Assembly (NCBI RefSeq): GCF_024756255.1
Contig: NZ_JANUHB010000007.1
Coordinates: 1-64,000, forward strand
Direction: 5' to 3'
DNA: 64,000 nt
DNA from: Massilia agilis
GTDB lineage: Bacteria; Pseudomonadota; Gammaproteobacteria; Burkholderiales; Burkholderiaceae_D
Positions 51,765-60,868 of this stretch are shown here, one piece after another (position 1 is the stretch's first letter; every line of letters begins with the position of its first letter). A model generated the notes under the pieces. The model did not search any database. It was given only the letters and a program-made list of their open reading frames with translations, and was not told the origin of the DNA. The translations under genes were made by a program, and so were the position numbers.

Positions 51765-53645
51765 ATGAATCGCTATCCCGTCTGGAAATACATACTGATC
51801 GTTGTGACGGTCCTGCTGGGCCTGCTGTACACGGCGCCCAACTACTTCGGCGAGTCGCCGGCGCTGCAGGTCACGGCCGGCAAGTCCACGACCAAGGTCA
51901 CCAGCGACCTGGCCACCACGGTGGCCGAGTCGCTCAAGCGTGATGGCCTGGCCGCGACCGCGGTCAGCGTGGAAGGCGTGGGCGACGCCGCCTCGGTGCG
52001 GGCGCGCTTCACCAGCACCGACGCCCAGTTCAAGGCCAAGCTGGCGCTGGAGCGCGACCTGAACCGCGACCCGACCGATCCGGACTACATCGTCACCGTC
52101 AACCTGGCCAAGAACGTCCCGCACTGGATGGAGTCGCTCGGCGCCAAGCCGATGAACCTGGGCCTGGACCTGCGCGGCGGTGTGCACTTCCTGCTGCAGG
52201 TGGACGCCAAGGCGACGCTGGAGACCAAGATCAAGGGCATCCAGGCGAGCGCGCGCAGCATCCTGCGTGACAAGAACGTGCGCCACGCCGGCATCGAGCG
52301 CAATGGCGACCAGCTGGTGATCCACTTCCGCGACGACGCCACCCGCGCCCAGGCGCGCGACGCGCTTGGCCAGAACCAGGACCTGGCGTTTGCCGACGCC
52401 GCTGACGGCAGCGACCTGCGCCTCTTGGTCTCGCTCAAGCCGCAGGCGCTGCAGCGCACGGTGGAAGAAGGCGTCAAGCAGAACATCTCGACCCTGTCCA
52501 AGCGCATCAACGAGCTGGGCGTGTCCGAGCCGGTGATCCAGCAGCAGGGCGCCGACCGCATCGTGGTGCAGCTGCCGGGCGTGCAGGACGTGGCCCGCGC
52601 CAAGGACATCATCGGCCGCACCGCCACGCTGGAACTGCGCATGGTGGACCCGAGCATCACCCCGGGTACCGAAACGACCGCCCAGATCCCGCTGAACGAC
52701 GAGCTGTTCACCACCGGTCCGGCGGCCCCGATCGTGGTGTCGAAGGACGTGATCCTGACCGGTGATTACATTTCCAGCGCCACCCCGAGCTTCGACGAGA
52801 ACCAGCAGCCGGCCGTGTCGATCGACCTGAACGGCGACGGCGGCCGCAAGATGCGCCAGGCTACCCGCGAAAACGTGGGCAAGCGCATGGCCGTGCTGCT
52901 GAAGGAAAAAGGCAAGTACCAGGTGCTGACCGCGCCGGTGATCCAGAGCGAACTGGGCTCGACCTTCCGCATCACCGGCATGGGCACGCCGGAGAAAGCG
53001 GCCGAGCTGGCCCTGCTGCTGCGCTCCGGCGCGCTGTCCGCGCCGATGGAATTCATCGAAGAGCGCGTGGTCGGCCCGCAGCTGGGCGCCGAGAACATCG
53101 CCAAGGGCCTGCACTCGACCCTGTGGGGCTTTGTGGCGATCGCGATCTTCATGATCATCTACTACCAGCTGTTCGGTTTCTTCAGCGTGCTGGCGCTGGC
53201 CTGCAACCTGCTGTTCCTGCTGGCCCTGCTGTCGATGATGCAGGCGACGCTGACGCTGCCGGGTATCGCCGCAATCGCGCTGGCGCTCGGTATGGCAATT
53301 GACGCCAACGTGCTGATCAACGAGCGCATCCGCGAGGAGCTGCGTAACGGGAACAGTCCGCAAGCGGCGATCTCGGCCGGCTTCCAGCATGCGTGGGCCA
53401 CGATCCTGGACTCGAACGTGACCACCCTGATCGTCGGCCTGGCGCTGCTGGTGTTCGGTTCCGGCCCGGTGCGCGGCTTCGCGGTGGTGCACTGCCTGGG
53501 CATCCTGACCTCGATGTTCTCGGCCGTGTTCGTCTCGCGCGGCGTGGTCAACCTCTGGTACGGCCGCAAGAAGAAGCTGGGCAAGATCGCCATCGGCACC
53601 GTGTGGACGGCCGGCATTCCGGCCGCCGGCGCAGCGAAGAAATAA
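51765..53645 (+). CDS. secD: Protein translocase subunit SecD
   Basis: This 626-residue RND-type protein uses the proton force to help release exported proteins. Seen: one N-terminal helix, LGLDLRGGVHFLLQVD, the large periplasmic domain and the C-terminal helices with AIALALGMAIDANVLINERI. It forms a complex with SecF encoded 18 bases downstream. Confidence 0.95.
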   Translation: MNRYPVWKYILIVVTVLLGLLYTAPNYFGESPALQVTAGKSTTKVTSDLATTVAESLKRDGLAATAVSVEGVGDAASVRARFTSTDAQFKAKLALERDLNRDPTDPDYIVTVNLAKNVPHWMESLGAKPMNLGLDLRGGVHFLLQVDAKATLETKIKGIQASARSILRDKNVRHAGIERNGDQLVIHFRDDATRAQARDALGQNQDLAFADAADGSDLRLLVSLKPQALQRTVEEGVKQNISTLSKRINELGVSEPVIQQQGADRIVVQLPGVQDVARAKDIIGRTATLELRMVDPSITPGTETTAQIPLNDELFTTGPAAPIVVSKDVILTGDYISSATPSFDENQQPAVSIDLNGDGGRKMRQATRENVGKRMAVLLKEKGKYQVLTAPVIQSELGSTFRITGMGTPEKAAELALLLRSGALSAPMEFIEERVVGPQLGAENIAKGLHSTLWGFVAIAIFMIIYYQLFGFFSVLALACNLLFLLALLSMMQATLTLPGIAAIALALGMAIDANVLINERIREELRNGNSPQAAISAGFQHAWATILDSNVTTLIVGLALLVFGSGPVRGFAVVHCLGILTSMFSAVFVSRGVVNLWYGRKKKLGKIAIGTVWTAGIPAAGAAKK

Positions 53646-53663
53646 CCTCAACCGGGAAAGAAG

Positions 53664-54680
53664 ATGGAATTTTTCAAAATCAAACGGGACATCCCGTTCA
53701 TGCGCCACGCGTTGATTTTCAACGTGATCTCGGCGCTGACCTTCGTCGCCGCCGTGGTGTTCCTGGCGACCAAGGGCCTGCATCTCTCGGTCGAGTTCAC
53801 GGGCGGTACCGTGATGGAGCTGCGCTATCCGCACGCGGCCGACCAGGAAAAGATCCGCCGCAACCTGGAAAAGATCGGCTATGAACAGCCCGAGGTGTCC
53901 AGTTTCGGCACCGCGCAGGACGTGCTGCTGCGCCTGCCGAAAGGCCAGGCGGGCTCGAATACCTCGGCCAAAGTCTTCGGTGCGTTGTGCGCGGCCGAAA
54001 ACGGCACGCCCAAGCAGATCCAGGCGACCACCGAAAAAGGCGAGGCGGTCAGCCGCACCGGCTGCTTTGACGCGGCCGGCAAGGAGGTGGTGAGCCTGCA
54101 GCGCGTCGAATTCGTCGGCCCGCAGGTGGGCGAGGAACTGGCCCAGAACGGCATGAATGCGCTGGTGATGGTGGTGATCGGCGTGATGATTTACCTGGCC
54201 GTGCGCTTCGAATGGAAATTCGCGGTGGCGGCGATCGTCGCAAACCTGCACGACGTGGTCATCATCCTCGGCTTCTTTGCGTTCTTCCAGTGGGAGTTTT
54301 CGCTGACCGTGCTGGCCGCGGTGCTGGCGGTGCTGGGCTATTCGGTCAACGAATCGGTCGTGATTTTCGACCGGATCCGCGAGACCTTCCGCAAGCAGCG
54401 CAAGATGGGCGTGACCGAAGTCATCGACCACGCGATCACCAGCACCATTTCGCGTACCATCATCACCCACGGCTGTACCCAGATGATGGTGCTGTCGATG
54501 CTGTTCTTCGGCGGCCAGACCCTGCATTACTTCGCGGTGGCGCTGACGATCGGTATTCTCTTCGGTATTTACTCGTCGGTGTTCGTGGCCGCGGCCATCG
54601 CCATGTGGCTGGGCGTGAAGCGCGAAGACCTGATCAAACCGGTCAAGCAGCGCGACGAGACCGATGGCGCCGTCGTTTGA
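53664..54680 (+). CDS. secF: Protein translocase subunit SecF
   Basis: This 338-residue partner of SecD has VEFTGGTVMELRYP in its first domain and VLGYSVNESVVIFDRIRE in the helix bundle, both diagnostic. The periplasmic domain is slightly longer than in E. coli (323 residues). It completes the queA-tgt-yajC-secDF unit. Candidate small RNA copy 1 begins a few bases downstream. Confidence 0.95.
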   Translation: MEFFKIKRDIPFMRHALIFNVISALTFVAAVVFLATKGLHLSVEFTGGTVMELRYPHAADQEKIRRNLEKIGYEQPEVSSFGTAQDVLLRLPKGQAGSNTSAKVFGALCAAENGTPKQIQATTEKGEAVSRTGCFDAAGKEVVSLQRVEFVGPQVGEELAQNGMNALVMVVIGVMIYLAVRFEWKFAVAAIVANLHDVVIILGFFAFFQWEFSLTVLAAVLAVLGYSVNESVVIFDRIRETFRKQRKMGVTEVIDHAITSTISRTIITHGCTQMMVLSMLFFGGQTLHYFAVALTIGILFGIYSSVFVAAAIAMWLGVKREDLIKPVKQRDETDGAVV

Positions 54681-54693
54681 TGTGGCTTTTTTG

Positions 54694-54810
54694 AATTGTG
54701 TTAGTTATCGCACAGAGTGCTCAATCCTCTGTGCGTAATATGGGAACTGTCTCTTTCAGGACATCCCTAGTTTTGGACTTCACCCGCTCCCTGTGAGCGG
54801 GTTTTTTTTG
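54694..54810 (+). ncRNA. Candidate small RNA, tandem copy 1
   Basis: It is a structured segment that ends in a terminator (CCCGCTC/GAGCGGG then T8, 54783-54809). A 5' hairpin GCACAGAG/CTCTGTGC (54710-54734) and exposed GGA motifs (GGGAAC, CAGGACAT, TTGGAC) precede it. A 32-base core at 54749-54780 is identical in copy 2. The 5' end is unknown. It may be a GGA-rich CsrA-binding RNA (inference). Confidence 0.6.
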
Positions 54811-54842
54811 TCCCAATCGCCGGGAGGAGGGGACTTTTTCTT

Positions 54843-54956
54843 TTGTGTGAGTCATCGCACAGAGTGCGCAAGGCCCGGGAACTAATATGGAACCGTCTCT
54901 TTCAGGACATCCCTAGTTTTGGACTTTGCCCGCTCCCAGGAGCGGGCATTTTTTTT
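54843..54956 (+). ncRNA. Candidate small RNA, tandem copy 2
   Basis: It repeats copy 1: shared ATCGCACAGAGTGC (54854-54867), the identical 32-base core (54895-54926) and a terminator GCCCGCTC/GAGCGGGC followed by T8 (54928-54956). The first hairpin is shorter. The terminator stem is conserved while its loop and flanks differ, as expected for a functional RNA pair. Confidence 0.6.
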
Positions 54957-54965
54957 GCGCTGTCC

Positions 54966-55098
54966 GCGTTAAGTGTGGACGTCGTTCCCGCGAAGGCGGG
55001 AACCCATAGACCATTTGCACCGCCGCACAGCCGCGCCGCAGGCCCTGTAGCTCAGCATGGGTCCCCGCCTGCGCGGGGACGACGTCCACACTTAACGC
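54966..55098. repeat. Family 1 intergenic palindrome, copy 9, with long flanking arms
   Basis: The usual core (54980-55084) is flanked by a further perfect inverted pair, GCGTTAAGTGTGGAC and GTCCACACTTAACGC. Arms are therefore longer than in other copies. The 54681-55129 gene-free stretch holds the two RNAs and this element. Confidence 0.8.
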
Positions 55099-55129
55099 AG
55101 TCAGCGCCTTTTTCTTTCCGCCCCAATCT

Positions 55130-55651
55130 TTACTTCAGGGTGGCCTGCAGCGACTTGGCGTGCTCCAGGTGCGAGACGAAGGCGGGGCGCACGCCGACCA
55201 GCAGGTTCCTCAGCTCGGCGTTCTTCGCGTTCGGGATCAGGGACTTGTCCAGCGCGTCGATGACGGACTGGTGGTAGGTCACCTCACGGTCCACGTAGGC
55301 CTTGTCGAAGCTCTTGCCCGACAGCTTCTTGAGCGTGGCCACGTTCTCGTCCCCGCTCTTCTTCAGGCTCTTGCTGGTGTCGTTCTCCTCGGGTGTGACC
55401 TTCAGCTTTTTCACGAGGTCCATCGCCTGCTTGTTCACGCCCCCGTGGTCGAACACCATCTGGTGCGCGAATGCCTTGACCTGGGCATCGCTGGTTTTTT
55501 TCTCGGCCAGCTTGCCGGCCTCGATATCGGCGTTGTTGGCGGCCACCACGATGGCGGCGATTTGCGGGTCGGTCGGTGCGCTGGCCTGGGCCATGGCGGC
55601 GGCGCTGGCGCCGAACAGGCTGGCGGCAATAATGGTGTGGAACATCTTCAT
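55130..55651 (-). CDS. DUF4142 periplasmic protein
   Basis: This 173-residue helical protein has a signal peptide at residues 1-22 (MKMFHTIIAASLFGASAAAMA). The DUF4142 four-helix, ferritin-like fold is seen in FAHQMVFDHGGVNKQAMDLV and YVDREVTYHQSVIDALDKSL, with paired His and Glu. The function of the family is unknown; stress roles have been proposed. ATG 55651 has GAAAGG upstream; a TTG at 55666 is an alternative. Confidence 0.86.
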   Translation of the reverse strand: MKMFHTIIAASLFGASAAAMAQASAPTDPQIAAIVVAANNADIEAGKLAEKKTSDAQVKAFAHQMVFDHGGVNKQAMDLVKKLKVTPEENDTSKSLKKSGDENVATLKKLSGKSFDKAYVDREVTYHQSVIDALDKSLIPNAKNAELRNLLVGVRPAFVSHLEHAKSLQATLK

Positions 55652-55739
55652 GGCAGTACCTTTCAAGTAGTTGAACAGGAAAACTGCTGCATTAGATGAA
55701 GGCCGGCGTCGCCGCGTTCCTGCGGGAAGCGGCCGGGTG

Positions 55740-56573
55740 TCAGAGCAGGGCGGCTGCCAGGCTGCGGACCTCGTCCGCGGATTCCGCCAGCACGCGGGCC
55801 AGCGTCCCTTCGCCGGAGGTCAGGTCGATGGTGGTGGCGCCCTGGGCCGTGGTGGCGCCGGGCCGCTCATGCAGTGGCGAGGCGACCGGGGCCAGGTCGT
55901 TGGCCAGCAGCAGGGTGTCGCCCAGCGTTTCGGGCGGCAGCGCGCGCATGCCGTTCCACAGCGCTTCGATCGCGCCCGTCACCGGCGCCGGCACGCCGAG
56001 TTTGAGCAGCACCGCGCGGCCGATCGGCACCTCGCCATGATCGAGCCAGTCGTCGGTGCAATCGTCCAGCAGTCCCGGGAATTCGGCGGCGCGCGAGAGC
56101 AAGTAGAAACCGCCGACCTCGTGCACAATGCCGGCAAACAGGGCGGTATCGGAATCGACGCGCGAGACGCGCCGCGCCAGCACCTGCGCCAGCGCGGCCA
56201 CGTGGGCGCTGTGCTGCCACAGCTGGTCGGCCTTGGCGCGCAGCAGCGGATCGGTCAGCTCGCCGGCCAGCTGGCGCACGATCACCGACGAAGCGAGCGC
56301 GCCCAGCGTGCGAAAGCCGACCCGCTGCACCGCCGCGTTGACGTTGGTGACGTCGTGGCCGGTGTGGTTGTAGGCGGCGGAGTTGGCGATGGCCACGGTG
56401 CGCGCGGCCAGCACCGGCTCGGCCTGGACCAGCCTGGCCGCCGCCTCGAGATGACAGTCCGGGTCCGCCAGCGCGCGCTGCAGCTTGAGCGTCGCGTCCA
56501 CACTGGTGGGGAACGCGAGCTCTCCGCGCTGGGCCTGGCCGGCGATAGCCTTGAGAGCGTCGATTCTGTCCAT
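55740..56573 (-). CDS. HDOD-domain signalling protein
   Basis: This 277-residue protein has one HDOD domain (a degenerate HD phosphohydrolase fold) over nearly its full length. Seen: FPTSVDATLKLQRALADPDC, LAARTVAIANSAAYNHTG and LFAGIVHEVGGFYLL, where HEVG replaces an active HD pair. HDOD proteins bind signalling partners and help control cyclic-di-GMP or motility. The start is uncertain: ATG 56573 or GTG 56600. Confidence 0.83.
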   Translation of the reverse strand: MDRIDALKAIAGQAQRGELAFPTSVDATLKLQRALADPDCHLEAAARLVQAEPVLAARTVAIANSAAYNHTGHDVTNVNAAVQRVGFRTLGALASSVIVRQLAGELTDPLLRAKADQLWQHSAHVAALAQVLARRVSRVDSDTALFAGIVHEVGGFYLLSRAAEFPGLLDDCTDDWLDHGEVPIGRAVLLKLGVPAPVTGAIEALWNGMRALPPETLGDTLLLANDLAPVASPLHERPGATTAQGATTIDLTSGEGTLARVLAESADEVRSLAAALL

Positions 56574-56642
56574 CGGGAAATTATACTCCCGGTAAATCAC
56601 AACCCTCGGGAAATGTTGCCGGAGGGAATTTTTCGGAAAGGG

Positions 56643-56924
56643 TCAGGGTTCGCTGAAGATCGCGTCGCAGCCATCGCGCGTTTCCTCGGTGTCTTCCAGC
56701 TCGTCCACCAGGCCCAGGTCGAACAGCTCCTCGACCGCGTTCATGAAGCTGTTGTGCTTGGTCGCGCCGATCAGGCGGTAGATCTCGCCGGCCTCGTTGC
56801 GCACGCCGATCAGGAGCTTTTCCTGGCGCACTTCCTCCACCGGCGCGACGTCCAGCAGCAGGTTGCCGATGATGTGTTTGTCGAAATGGGCGGGCTTTTT
56901 GCCCTCGAGCAGGGTCGTTTTCAA
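56643..56924 (-). CDS. Small hypothetical protein coupled to MarR
   Basis: This 93-residue acidic protein is not recognised. It begins MKTTLLEGKKPAHFDKHI, has LIGVRNEAGEIYRLIGATKH in the middle and ends with Asp and Glu (LGLVDELEDTEETRD). The start overlaps the marR stop by ATGA, so translation is coupled. It is probably cytoplasmic and may work with the regulator. Confidence 0.7.
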   Translation of the reverse strand: MKTTLLEGKKPAHFDKHIIGNLLLDVAPVEEVRQEKLLIGVRNEAGEIYRLIGATKHNSFMNAVEELFDLGLVDELEDTEETRDGCDAIFSEP

Positions 56925-57379
56925 GATGGCTCCTTTGTTTCGTGGTTGGTCGCAGCGTCCGCCATGCGTTGCCGCAGGGTTAAGAGCGCCTCGTCCAGCT
57001 GGTCGAAATCGGCCGCGCCGTAGTTGGCGAACAGCTTCTTGCCGTGCTCGACGACTTGGGGGAACACCTCGCCAAACAGGGCCTGGCCCTGCGGCGTGAG
57101 GCGTACGAAGAACGAACGCTTGTCGCCGCTGCTGCGTTCACGCTCGACCAGGTGTTTCTGCTCCAGGCGCTCGATCACGCCCGTCAGCGTGCCTTTGGTG
57201 ATCAGGGTGCGCTCGCCCAGTTCCTTGTAGCTCATCCCGGCGGTGTTGCCAAGCGTGGCCAGGATGTCGAACTGGGCGTGCGTCAGCCCACAGGCGCGCA
57301 CGGATTCCCCGGTGTGGCGTTCGAAGCCCTGCAGGCATTCGGCCAGCAGGCGAATGCTGCGTAAGTATCGTTCCCCCAT
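56921..57379 (-). CDS. MarR-family transcriptional regulator
   Basis: This 152-residue regulator has the winged helix seen in ELGERTLITKGTLTGVIERL and the wing ERERSSGDKRSFFVRLTPQG. MarR dimers usually repress and respond to aromatic or oxidising compounds. It is divergent from the EamA transporter with 99 bases between starts, so it may control that gene and its own operon. Confidence 0.87.
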   Translation of the reverse strand: MGERYLRSIRLLAECLQGFERHTGESVRACGLTHAQFDILATLGNTAGMSYKELGERTLITKGTLTGVIERLEQKHLVERERSSGDKRSFFVRLTPQGQALFGEVFPQVVEHGKKLFANYGAADFDQLDEALLTLRQRMADAATNHETKEPS

Positions 57380-57478
57380 GGATTGATTATAGCTTCCCGC
57401 CGCAGGTTGATGCCCGGCCGTTCGCGTTTTGCGAGCGGGACGGTTACCATAGACCCTTTATCAATAGCACCAAGTCTC

Positions 57479-58381
57479 ATGAACCGCCAGCTTTCCGGCA
57501 TCCTTGCCCTGTTCGTCGTCACCATGGTCTGGGGCACGACTTTCCCTGCCATGAAGGAATTGACGGCGAATTTCTCGCCGGTGTGGATCATCCTGGTCCG
57601 CTTTGCGCTGGCCGCGGTGCTGCTGGCGCCGTTCTTGTGGAAGGCGCGCCGCGACGACTTGTGGTCGGGCATGATCCTCGGCTTCCTGTTGTTTTTCTGC
57701 TTCATTTTCCAGGTTGAAGGGCTGACGCTGACCACCTCCAACCGCAACGCCTTCATCTGCGGCCTGAACGTGCTGGTGGTGCCCCTGCTGGGCGTGATCG
57801 GCGGGCGCCTGCCCGAGCGGCGCATCGTGCTGGCGCTGCTGCTGGCCATCGGCGGCCTGACCGCGCTGTGCTGGGATGGCGGCGGCTGGGGCCGGGGCGA
57901 CACGCTGGCGCTGCTGTCGGCCCTGTCGTTCGGCGCCTACGTCAAGGTGATGGAAGTGCGCACGCAGCGCGCCACCCGGCTGCTGTCGGTGACGGCCAGC
58001 CAGATCACGACCGTGGCCGTGTTCGCGGCGCTCTGGCTGTTCGCGCGCGAAGTGCCGCGCGGCGCGGACGACGTGGCCAATTACTGGGCCTACCTGGGCC
58101 AGACCACCGGCCGCTACTGGATCAATTTCGCCTACCTGGGCGTGGTGGCTACCGCGGCCATCATCTCGCTGCAGTCGTGGGGGCAGTCGCGCACCACGGC
58201 CAACGAGGCGGCGGTCGTGTATGCCTTCGAGCCGGGCGCGGCGGCGGTGTTCGGTTTCTTCTGGCTGGGCGAGGAACTGACGGCCCGCGGCTGGCTCGGC
58301 GCGGCCTTGTTGATCTCCGGTATGATAGTCAGCCAATGGAATTCCGAGAGCCGTCCCGCGGGCGCGCTCGCCCCCGAGTAA
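57479..58381 (+). CDS. DMT-superfamily transporter (EamA)
   Basis: This 300-residue protein has ten helices in two EamA repeats (residues about 8-135 and 150-285). Seen: FVVTMVWGTTFPAMKEL and the second-half EAAVVYAFEPGAAAVFGFFW. These proteins export amino acids or metabolites. ATG 57479 gives the normal start (MNRQLSGILALF). It lies divergent from marR and 21 bases before the AraC gene. Confidence 0.87.
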   Translation: MNRQLSGILALFVVTMVWGTTFPAMKELTANFSPVWIILVRFALAAVLLAPFLWKARRDDLWSGMILGFLLFFCFIFQVEGLTLTTSNRNAFICGLNVLVVPLLGVIGGRLPERRIVLALLLAIGGLTALCWDGGGWGRGDTLALLSALSFGAYVKVMEVRTQRATRLLSVTASQITTVAVFAALWLFAREVPRGADDVANYWAYLGQTTGRYWINFAYLGVVATAAIISLQSWGQSRTTANEAAVVYAFEPGAAAVFGFFWLGEELTARGWLGAALLISGMIVSQWNSESRPAGALAPE

Positions 58382-58402
58382 TGACCCTGTCCCCGCGCTT
58401 TC

Positions 58403-59344
58403 ATGCAGCACGCTGACCTGTCCCGCCTTGCGCAGGAAAGGCCGCTGCGCGTGTTGCTGCTGAACGCGGGCGCGCCCGACGCGCTGACGTGGTCGGGACT
58501 GGTGCAGCCGCTGCGGCTGGCAGCCAAGAGCGTCGGCCCGGAGCGGCTGCACGTGGACATCCGCAGCCCCGACAAATTCACCGCCGACGCCGCCCGGCCC
58601 TGGCACATCGTGCTGCTGGTGGCGGACGAATCCGAAAGCGGGCTCAAGCCCGCCAACATGCGCGCCCTGGTGCAGCGCTGCCGGGCCGCGCCGTTCTGGG
58701 GCGGGGTCGGGGCGGGCGTGCTGTGGCTGGCCGACGCGGGCGCGCTGGATGGCGTGCGCGCGGCGCTGCCGTGGTCGCTGTACGCGGAAGCCGGCGACAT
58801 CGCCGACCAGGCCGTGTTCACGCCCCACCTGTACGAGGTCGATGGCGCCAAGCTGACCTGCTGCGGCGGCGCGGCCAGCATCGATTTTGCGCTCACCCTG
58901 GTCGAGACGCTGTTCGGCTCATCGGTGCAGGCGCAGGTGAAAGAAGTGCTGTGCGTGGACCGCGTGCGCGGCCCGGAAGAGCGCCAACGGGTGGCGCTGC
59001 AGGCGCGCTTCGGGGCGCTGCAGCCCAAGCTGACCGAGGCGGTTACGCTGATGGAAGCCAATATCGAGGAGCCGCTGTCCACCGACGAGATCGCCCAACT
59101 GGCGGGCATCTCGCGGCGGCAGCTGGAACGGCTGTTCAAGCAGTACCTGGGGACATTGCCGTCGCGTTATTACCTGGAGCTACGGCTCAAGCGCGCAAGG
59201 CAGCTGCTGCTCGACACCAACCACTCCATCGTGCAGGTGGGGCTGATGTGCGGTTTCTCGTCCGGGTCGCACTTTTCGACGGCTTTCGGGGCCCTGTTCG
59301 GCAATACCCCACGCGAAGAGCGCCAGCGCAAACTCGCCCAGTAG
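58403..59344 (+). CDS. GlxA/ArgR-type AraC-family regulator, likely of arginine catabolism
   Basis: This 313-residue protein has a DJ-1/PfpI-like N-terminal domain (RVLLLNAGAPDALTWSGLVQ; VGAGVLWLADAGALDG, where the usual Cys is absent) and an AraC DNA-binding domain (STDEIAQLAGISRRQLERLF, then IVQVGLMCGFSSGSHFSTAF). Pseudomonas ArgR, which activates the aru genes, has this architecture. The aru/ast operon starts 268 bases downstream, so the same role is likely. A family 1 repeat lies between. Confidence 0.86.
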   Translation: MQHADLSRLAQERPLRVLLLNAGAPDALTWSGLVQPLRLAAKSVGPERLHVDIRSPDKFTADAARPWHIVLLVADESESGLKPANMRALVQRCRAAPFWGGVGAGVLWLADAGALDGVRAALPWSLYAEAGDIADQAVFTPHLYEVDGAKLTCCGGAASIDFALTLVETLFGSSVQAQVKEVLCVDRVRGPEERQRVALQARFGALQPKLTEAVTLMEANIEEPLSTDEIAQLAGISRRQLERLFKQYLGTLPSRYYLELRLKRARQLLLDTNHSIVQVGLMCGFSSGSHFSTAFGALFGNTPREERQRKLAQ

Positions 59345-59350
59345 CTCCAA

Positions 59351-59455
59351 CGTCGTTCCCGCGGAGGCGGGAACCTATAGACCGCTTGCTTGCCGGAAGA
59401 ACAACGCCGCGGGCCCGCACAATCAGCATGGGTCCCGGCCTTCGCCGGGACGGCG
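59351..59455. repeat. Family 1 intergenic palindrome, copy 10
   Basis: CGTCGTTCCCGCGGAGGCGG and CCGGCCTTCGCCGGGACGGCG flank the centre. The arms differ more than usual, so pairing is partly lost. Confidence 0.7.
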
Positions 59456-59612
59456 GCTTTAAGCTAACTCAAATAACCTTGTTGTTCGACTAAATATGAA
59501 AATGCCTGTCGCAGATTGAAAAGAATCTGCGTAGTTGCGTTCCTATAATGGCCTGACTGCGCGGCGGAGGAGTCCGCGCATCCCTTTTGATCAGATTGGA
59601 TGAGGAATAGCC

Positions 59613-60857
59613 ATGAACGCAAAGCTTGATTCGGGTGTCACCACACGGCCTGTCACTCGGCAGACCTTCGACGAGGTCCTCGTCCCGACCTACGCCCCGG
59701 CCAATTTCGTGCCGGTGCGCGCCTCGGGCCTGGACGTGTGGGACCAGGAAGGCAAGCATTACCTCGACTTCACCTCGGGCATTGCGGTCTGCAGCCTCGG
59801 CCACGCCAACCCGCAGCTGACCGAAGCGCTCACCGCCCAGCTCAAGACCGTCTGGCACCTGTCCAATGCTTACACCAACGAGCCCGTGCTGCGCCTGGGC
59901 CTGGCGCTGACCGAAGCGACCTTCGCCGACCGCGCGTTCTTCTGCAACTCGGGCGCCGAGGCCAACGAAGCGGCGCTCAAGCTGGCACGCAAGTACGCGC
60001 ACGGCAAATTCGGCCCGCACAAATCGCGCATCGTGTCCTGCCTGTCCTCGTTCCACGGCCGCACCCTGTTCACCGTCTCGGTGGGCGGCCAGGCCAAGTA
60101 CACCGAAGGCTTCGAGCCGCTGCCGCCGGAAATCAACCACATCAAATACAACGACATCGAGTCGGCACGCGCCGCCATTACCGATGACGTGGCGTGCGTG
60201 ATCGTCGAGCCGATCCAGGGCGAAGGCGGCGTGATCCCGGGCGACATCGAGTTCCTCAAGACCTTGCGCGAGCTGTGCGACAAGACCGGCGCGCTGCTGA
60301 TTTTCGACGAAGTGCAGTCCGGCGTGGGCCGCACCGGCGCCCTGTACGACTACATGAACGTGGGCGTGACCCCGGACATCCTGACCTCGGCCAAGGCGCT
60401 GGGCAACGGCTTCCCGATCGGCGCCATGCTGACCACCAACGAGATCGCCCAGTACTTCAACGTCGGCGCGCACGGCACCACCTACGGCGGCAACCCGCTG
60501 GCCTCGACCGTGGCGCTGAACGTGATCGAGACGATCAACCAGCCGGCCTTCCTGGCGCGTGTGAAGGAAGCCAGCGCCAAGATCTTCGCCAACCTGGAAA
60601 AGCTGGCCGCCGACTACCCGCAGCTGTTCGGCAAGGTGCGCGGCAAGGGCCTGTTGATCGGCCTGCCGATGGCCGAAGGCTACAAGGGCAAGGCCAAGGA
60701 CTACACCAAGACCGCCGAAAAGCTGGGCCTGATGCTGCTGGTGGCCGGTCCCGACGTGATCCGCCTGGCGCCGGCGCTGATCGTGTCCGACGCGCAGATC
60801 GCCGATGCCGACCGCATCATGCGCAAGGCGGCCGACGAATTCCTGGCCGCGGCCTGA
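59613..60857 (+). CDS. astC: Succinylornithine/acetylornithine aminotransferase (AruC/AstC)
   Basis: This 414-residue PLP enzyme transfers the delta-amino group of N-succinylornithine to 2-oxoglutarate. Seen: FTSGIAVCSLGHANPQLTEA, the PLP-contact region FCNSGAEANEAALKLARKYA, FDEVQSGVGRTG and the Schiff-base Lys in TSAKALGNGFPIGAML. The class also makes acetylornithine (ArgD); the operon with aruF and aruG favours the AST pathway. Ribosome site GAGGAA precedes ATG 59613. Confidence 0.9.
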   Translation: MNAKLDSGVTTRPVTRQTFDEVLVPTYAPANFVPVRASGLDVWDQEGKHYLDFTSGIAVCSLGHANPQLTEALTAQLKTVWHLSNAYTNEPVLRLGLALTEATFADRAFFCNSGAEANEAALKLARKYAHGKFGPHKSRIVSCLSSFHGRTLFTVSVGGQAKYTEGFEPLPPEINHIKYNDIESARAAITDDVACVIVEPIQGEGGVIPGDIEFLKTLRELCDKTGALLIFDEVQSGVGRTGALYDYMNVGVTPDILTSAKALGNGFPIGAMLTTNEIAQYFNVGAHGTTYGGNPLASTVALNVIETINQPAFLARVKEASAKIFANLEKLAADYPQLFGKVRGKGLLIGLPMAEGYKGKAKDYTKTAEKLGLMLLVAGPDVIRLAPALIVSDAQIADADRIMRKAADEFLAAA

Positions 60858-60868
60858 GCCACTACGCA

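Noticed and set aside
51351..54527. A 1058-residue minus-strand open frame
   Set aside because: It is antisense to yajC, secD and secF, which carry clear family motifs on the plus strand.
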